From Podocnemis expansa (taxonomy: Eukaryota; Chordata; Testudines; Podocnemididae), in the NCBI GenBank assembly GCA_007922195.1, contig ML682007.1:14686954-14750953 (forward strand): DNA of 64,000 bases. The letters run 5' to 3'. The position numbers and the translations under genes were made by a program. The notes below the pieces were generated by a model that had not been told where the DNA came from, searched no databases, and saw nothing but the letters and a program-made list of their open reading frames with translations. Of this stretch, positions 59,751 through 64,000 are shown piece by piece. The stretch's first letter is position 1; each line of letters starts with the position of its first letter.

Positions 59751-61260
59751 CACTGATAATTAAAATAAAACCTCCCTGGGAACCTTTAGAGACATTTTCC
59801 TCCCTTTTCAAGAGTCCTTGGGAGCATGGGAACACAAATATCTTTCTATTTGCATAAAAGAAACTGAAAACCTAAATCAATACACCAGGAATGTAACCAA
59901 CACCCCAACCCCAGATAAGAGCTATCTAGCTTACGGAGATACCCAATTCTGTCCCATACACACAGCACCCACTTAAAACTCCACTAGTGGCTCAAGTCAG
60001 TTGTAGTTATAGTCAAGGGCAGCTAGCCGTGGCTCTCTTCCACTGACTTTTCCTGTCTAGTGAAAACTGGGTCCTGTACAACAGTCAGGTCCAGTTCAGC
60101 ATCACCTGGGAGGGCTGAGACAGTGTGAAGTCAACTCAGCACTGCCTCCATCTGCCCTGTGAAACCAGCTCTTTTCTTGTTGCTGCTGCATGGTCTCGAG
60201 CCCAGCAGCTTCCTCCACACAGGAAGTAGAGCCTCCCGGTAGGGAACCCAGCACAAAGCAGGATGGGGGACGTGGGAGGGGAAAGCCCTGGGTGGTGCTG
60301 CTCCGCTCCGAGGTGGAAACCTTTCCCCTACTTTCTTGCTGAACCTGAGCTTCATTAACTCACCCAAAGTCAATGCACTCTGGATGATCCCTCACCCGGC
60401 TCATATCTTGCATGGTTTTTATGCCCTTTCATGATAAGGAGATGTAGTCTATCACATACACTTATCAGAACTTAAACAAGTTTCAGCCAAAAGACCCAGG
60501 TGGAATTACGTGTAAACATTACAGTTCATGTAAATAGAGCCAGCCAGAGCTGGCTTTCCTCCTTTTCCATTTCCACAGGTCTTCTAGCCTGCAGGCTTTT
60601 TACACGCATATACTCCTGTATACAAGGCAATAGCTGGATTTTGGCATAAAAATCTCCACCTTAAACTTGCAGGTTTATTATAATTTCTTTTTGGTTATTT
60701 TCTGAGATGGAAGAAATCAGGGGACAAACTGAATCATCTACAAAATTTCATCTCTTTATTCTTTTGTTCCACTGAATCTTTTGGGATGATTCTTTGGCAA
60801 GACAAAACTTTTATTCATTGCATCTCTCTCCTCTGTTACCATTCTTCAGACTGTACAGTATCTAAACTCTAAATAGGGTCAGGATGTTAACATAAATCTC
60901 TTTGCCATGATCTCAGGGAAGAGCAATGCTTCCACAAACTAACACTGAGGTAAAGCATTTCAGAGCATTCGACACAGCCATCCACTTTAGAAAGCCTATT
61001 CTGAAACTGAATGGAGCAGCCTTACAGCACTTGAACAAGTATACTAATTAATAAGATTTTGTATTGTAACAGTGATTTGCAAATGGGAGACGAGGGTCTG
61101 TGATTCTTCAAGGATTAGCAAGATAAAATGTTCAGTTGCTAAGGAAGATTAGATGGAATTAGCCTTTGTAGCACTCTTTAAAATGGATTAGTCACCTCTC
61201 ATCATACTGGGACATGCATATCACAATAACAAGATGTTAGCCAGATACAAAGAACATATG
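59751..61260. other. Unassigned
   Basis: No gene or repeat recognised. The 80-codon minus-strand frame at 60131-60373 lies in a locally G/C-rich patch and shows no domain. Confidence 0.3.
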
Positions 61261-61264
61261 CATA

Positions 61265-61435
61265 CTGAGGAACTGCTTCTGTTTTATATATGTATTATTA
61301 CTGTATAATACTAAGGAAACCAAGGTCAGCTCTTAGCTAATAATTTATATATATATATATAAAACAGAAGCAGTCTCCTCAGCATTATAAATTATTAGCT
61401 GAGTGCTGACCTTGGTTTCCTTAGTATTATACAGT
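61265..61435. repeat. Two interleaved inverted repeats (A-B-A'-B')
   Basis: Segment A (61265-61290) has its reverse complement A' at 61356-61382, with one inserted base. Segment B (61300-61347) has its reverse complement B' at 61388-61435, 46 of 48 identical. The order is A, B, A', B', so the arms cross and are not nested. An (AT)n tract lies between B and A'. No TSD or transposon end fits. Confidence 0.9.
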
Positions 61436-61953
61436 AAAAGGCTTTGCTAATGTAAGTTTATTCCTGCATTTTGAAGGTCAAATGTATGAGAGAGAGACTT
61501 GTGTCTCCCACTTCTTTATGCTAGAAAACTTTGAAGTTTGAATTTTTTTAGCTAACTCTGTCAATTTGTAGCAGTAGCTGAGAATAGTGTAGATCTCAGC
61601 TCTACACCTTCATCCCTGCATCTTAGTCCTGTCTAAAAGCATCCAATCTTTTCTGAGGAGTGAATTGTGCTGCACTTTGAAGTGCATTTCTAGTTTAGAC
61701 AAAAGAGGCTTAAGAGGAGACATGTCTCCCCCACCACTCAACCCTCATTTTGCAGAGGTGGTCAGATTTAGAAACTGAAAGGCTATTCAGTAACTACTCA
61801 TTGCATCACCTAACTCTGCATGGTTGTTATCATCACTATAGTCCTGTCTTGGGACTTTAATAATATACTGTCTTCTGCAAACCAATTTTCCAGCATTGGC
61901 AGTGGAACAGACATCACAAAGAGGAGCCATGAGCAGTTTAATAGAGGCAAGGA
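61436..61953. other. Unassigned
   Basis: No feature recognised. Confidence 0.3.
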
Positions 61954-61956
61954 TAA

Positions 61957-62158
61957 GGGCTTGTCTACACGGTATGGCAAAGCACTTCAGAGATGTTGAG
62001 ACCTGTGTAGACTCTGCTGGTGTGCGTGGGTATGCAAACTAGATATCTTTCAGAGCACACCAGCAGAGTGTATGCGGGGCAGTAAGAGCAGAGCCCAGCA
62101 GAAAGTTATACAAATCACACACTCCTGGAACACTTTGCTGCACCACCTAGACAAATGT
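61957..62158. mobile_element. MITE with GGGCTTGTCTACACGG end
   Basis: GGGCTTGTCTACACGGTATG, then GCAAAGCACTTC, faces the reverse complement CACTTTGCTGCACCACCTAG then ACAAATG at the right. TAA occurs on both sides (61954-61956 and 62159-62161). The terminal repeat belongs to the same group as the palindromic MITEs, but the interior is different. 'ctgctggtgtgcgtgg' and 'cacaccagcagagtg' give an inner inverted repeat. Confidence 0.75.
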
Positions 62159-62708
62159 TAAGGGGTTTATATGATAAGTTGTAGAGTGTGTACTTCAGAT
62201 CTCATAGACATAGCAATTTTAGAGCTTAAAAAGGAGCTTTGGGAAGAGCTCTACAATTGGCAGCACCAGTTTTAACCTGGTCTAGAGGCTTAATGCCTTA
62301 AGCAGTGACCTGGCTCCATGCTTCAGCCACCAGTAGCACTCTGTACTTGAATCGGTGGTGTCGACCCTGCTTCCAAGCCCACTGACCTCACTTTTCCTTC
62401 CCTGAGTCAACTGCCCAAGTGTGTAGATGCAACTAAGCAAGTAAGAGCCAGCAAGTTCTATCCACAGCTTTATGAGAACTGGGCAAAGTTTTTTAATATA
62501 GGTTTTTTTTGTGAATTTGTTTTTTGGGGGCTTGCTTTTTGACTAGCTTGTCAAGTGGCAGATGCTTTTTGAAAAGTCAGTGTTTCAGCAGAACATTTTT
62601 CTCCCATGCATTTTCAAGTAGCTCTAGTCTTTACCCTCTCTGTGGCAGTCTTCCCTGCTTTGGTTCAGAGATAATTGCCTTGGAACTAGTAGCCTGTCTT
62701 GTATTTGA
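62159..62708. other. Unassigned
   Basis: No feature recognised; T/G-rich run near 62500-62530. Confidence 0.3.
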
Positions 62709-63005
62709 ACAAAATTATTTAATTTTTACTGGCCCCAACAGCATCCACCTCTGCCTCAACCAGAAATCTCTCAGTCAGAACCAGTTCATCAGGAACCACC
62801 ATTTGATGAAGTCTGTTTTCTTCCCACAGCTGCAGTGGCATTACCTCATACTGAAGCCAACAATCTGTACCACGTTTCGACTTTGCTATTTACTTTGGAC
62901 CCAAACTCAGCTCCTGGTGTTGCTACTAACATTGTAACTACATGCTCCTCTGATCTAGAATTCCCTCCTGTTAGCTTTAGCCCAGAAGTACTGCCTCATA
63001 TCTAG
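62709..63005 (+). other. Open reading frame without ATG, unassigned
   Basis: About 98 codons are open from the stop at 62706 to the TAG near 63003. The translation is Pro/Gln/Glu-rich at first (PQQHPPLPQPEISQSEPVHQ). Another open stretch of similar flavour runs from about 63131 to 63328 (starting APNQQYLHHAQLVLKEAA). This might be a broken gag-like or domesticated protein relic, but I recognise no domain. The 137-codon ATG frame at 62524-62937 overlaps it in another frame and looks less protein-like. Confidence 0.25.
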
Positions 63006-63329
63006 GTCGGTAATGCTATCTCATATTAGCCTTACCCAAAAATATTCCCCAAACAGTACCTGAGCTGCTGACGTTCTCCCCAGTAACTAATTCATCTGCT
63101 TGTACCACTTACAGTATGTGTATCTCTTGCACCAAACCAGCAATATCTACACCATGCACAGTTAGTGCTTAAAGAGGCAGCAATCATTTTGCAACAAATC
63201 TTTGACCACCAAGGACTTCACAGTTGTTATTGCATTGTACATCACTTCTTAGGCTACCTGACACGAAGAGGAAACAGACTCCTTTCTCTTCACCTAAATC
63301 AAACTCTCCACCTGCTGTTAGCAACATAG

Positions 63330-64000
63330 GTCATCTCTGTTAATGTCATCCTGCTAATATGAACCAGGAATCCTTTAGCATACTGTAATAGGGTCCATAC
63401 AGAGCAGTTAGGAAGCAACATATTAGAGTGGTTTCCAAATTACCACCTGTGAAGTATTTTATCATGCAGTATAGACAAATCCTTAGCCTCAAAGAAGGGA
63501 TGACTGCTCCCTGTACTGTTACACCCTTTGTGATGCTACTATGGCCTTTCTGCCACTTTTTCCTTCCGAAAGAAATCACAATTGCTGCCTGTGCATTATG
63601 AGATTTCAATTAAAACACACAGTAAAACCTTCCAGGAGTTTGTCTCGGCTTCCTTCCCTGTACACTTCAGCGCTGGCACAGATAAGGGTTCGTTTTTCAC
63701 TTGAGCAGAGTCTAAATACACGTTACATGATGCAAAGTCCACATTTTATCAGAAACTAAACATAAAATAAAACCATCAGATAACACCACTTCAACTTAGT
63801 TTGCCAGCTGTTTTGAGAAGCGTTCTAAAACTTTTTTCTTTTTCACAGTCACTTTTCTTCAAAGTGAAAGAGAAGCTACTTTTTTACTCTTCTGTGATTT
63901 TGATTAGATGTCTTTAGATCACAAACAAAAACATTAAATGAGTTAAGAACTTTGGTCTTTTGTGGCTCAGGCTGAGAGGAAATGTAAAGGCAGTGCATAT
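63330..64000. other. Unassigned
   Basis: No gene or repeat recognised up to the end of the window. Confidence 0.3.

Overview
The window looks like noncoding DNA from a large vertebrate genome, most likely a turtle. A crocodilian cannot be excluded. The base for this is the repeat content: CR1 LINE tails of the sauropsid type, many small hAT-type elements with 8-bp target-site duplications (TSDs), palindromic MITEs whose ends read GGGTATGTCTACAC or GGCTATGTCTACAC, MIR-like SINE relics, and pieces of a Penelope-like element (PLE) ending in the 3' sequence that is very common in turtle genomes. I find no exon, rRNA, functional tRNA, CRISPR array or bacterial-type feature. Every long reading frame is either inside a dead transposon or has no recognisable domain. 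The window is probably intergenic or lies in a large intron.

Layout. 1-2.8 kb: foldback MITEs, a hAT end, and two PLE fragments (one of them an inverted dimer). 5.3-6.9 kb: two large palindromic MITEs. 9.0 kb: a minimal 106-bp PLE insertion with a perfect 12-bp TSD. 9.9-12.2 kb: another foldback MITE, then the only PLE copy that keeps coding sequence (GIY-YIG-type endonuclease region). Its 3' UTR is split by a younger MITE. 13.9-17.1 kb: a MITE and a hAT. 18.5-31.1 kb: CR1 tails, MIRs, a MITE (23.4 kb) and a 385-bp hAT (25.8 kb). 32.5-34.3 kb: two hATs and a degenerate C-rich tandem region. 36.5-37.7 kb: PLE inverted dimers, one nested inside another. 40.2 kb: a MITE containing a 10-N assembly gap. 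44.1-47.2 kb: four hATs, two MIRs and a PLE inverted dimer with a long TSD. 48.5 kb: a tRNA-Val-derived SINE with a CR1 tail. 50.7-52.6 kb: a dead L3/CR1-clade LINE carrying a hAT insertion. 53.1-53.7 kb: a hAT within a hAT. 55.3 and 58.8-59.7 kb: CR1 pieces. 61.3 kb: an unusual interleaved pair of inverted repeats. 61.9 kb: a MITE. 62.7 kb: an unassigned open frame.

The most interesting system is the PLE family. Its short copies recur as inverted dimers flanked by 7-14 bp TSDs, so each dimer went in as one unit. Near the start of the shared 3' segment the copies carry a CTGANGA / stem / GAAA arrangement like the core of a hammerhead ribozyme. Hammerhead motifs are established in PLEs of other animals. 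That these copies are or were ribozymes is inference.
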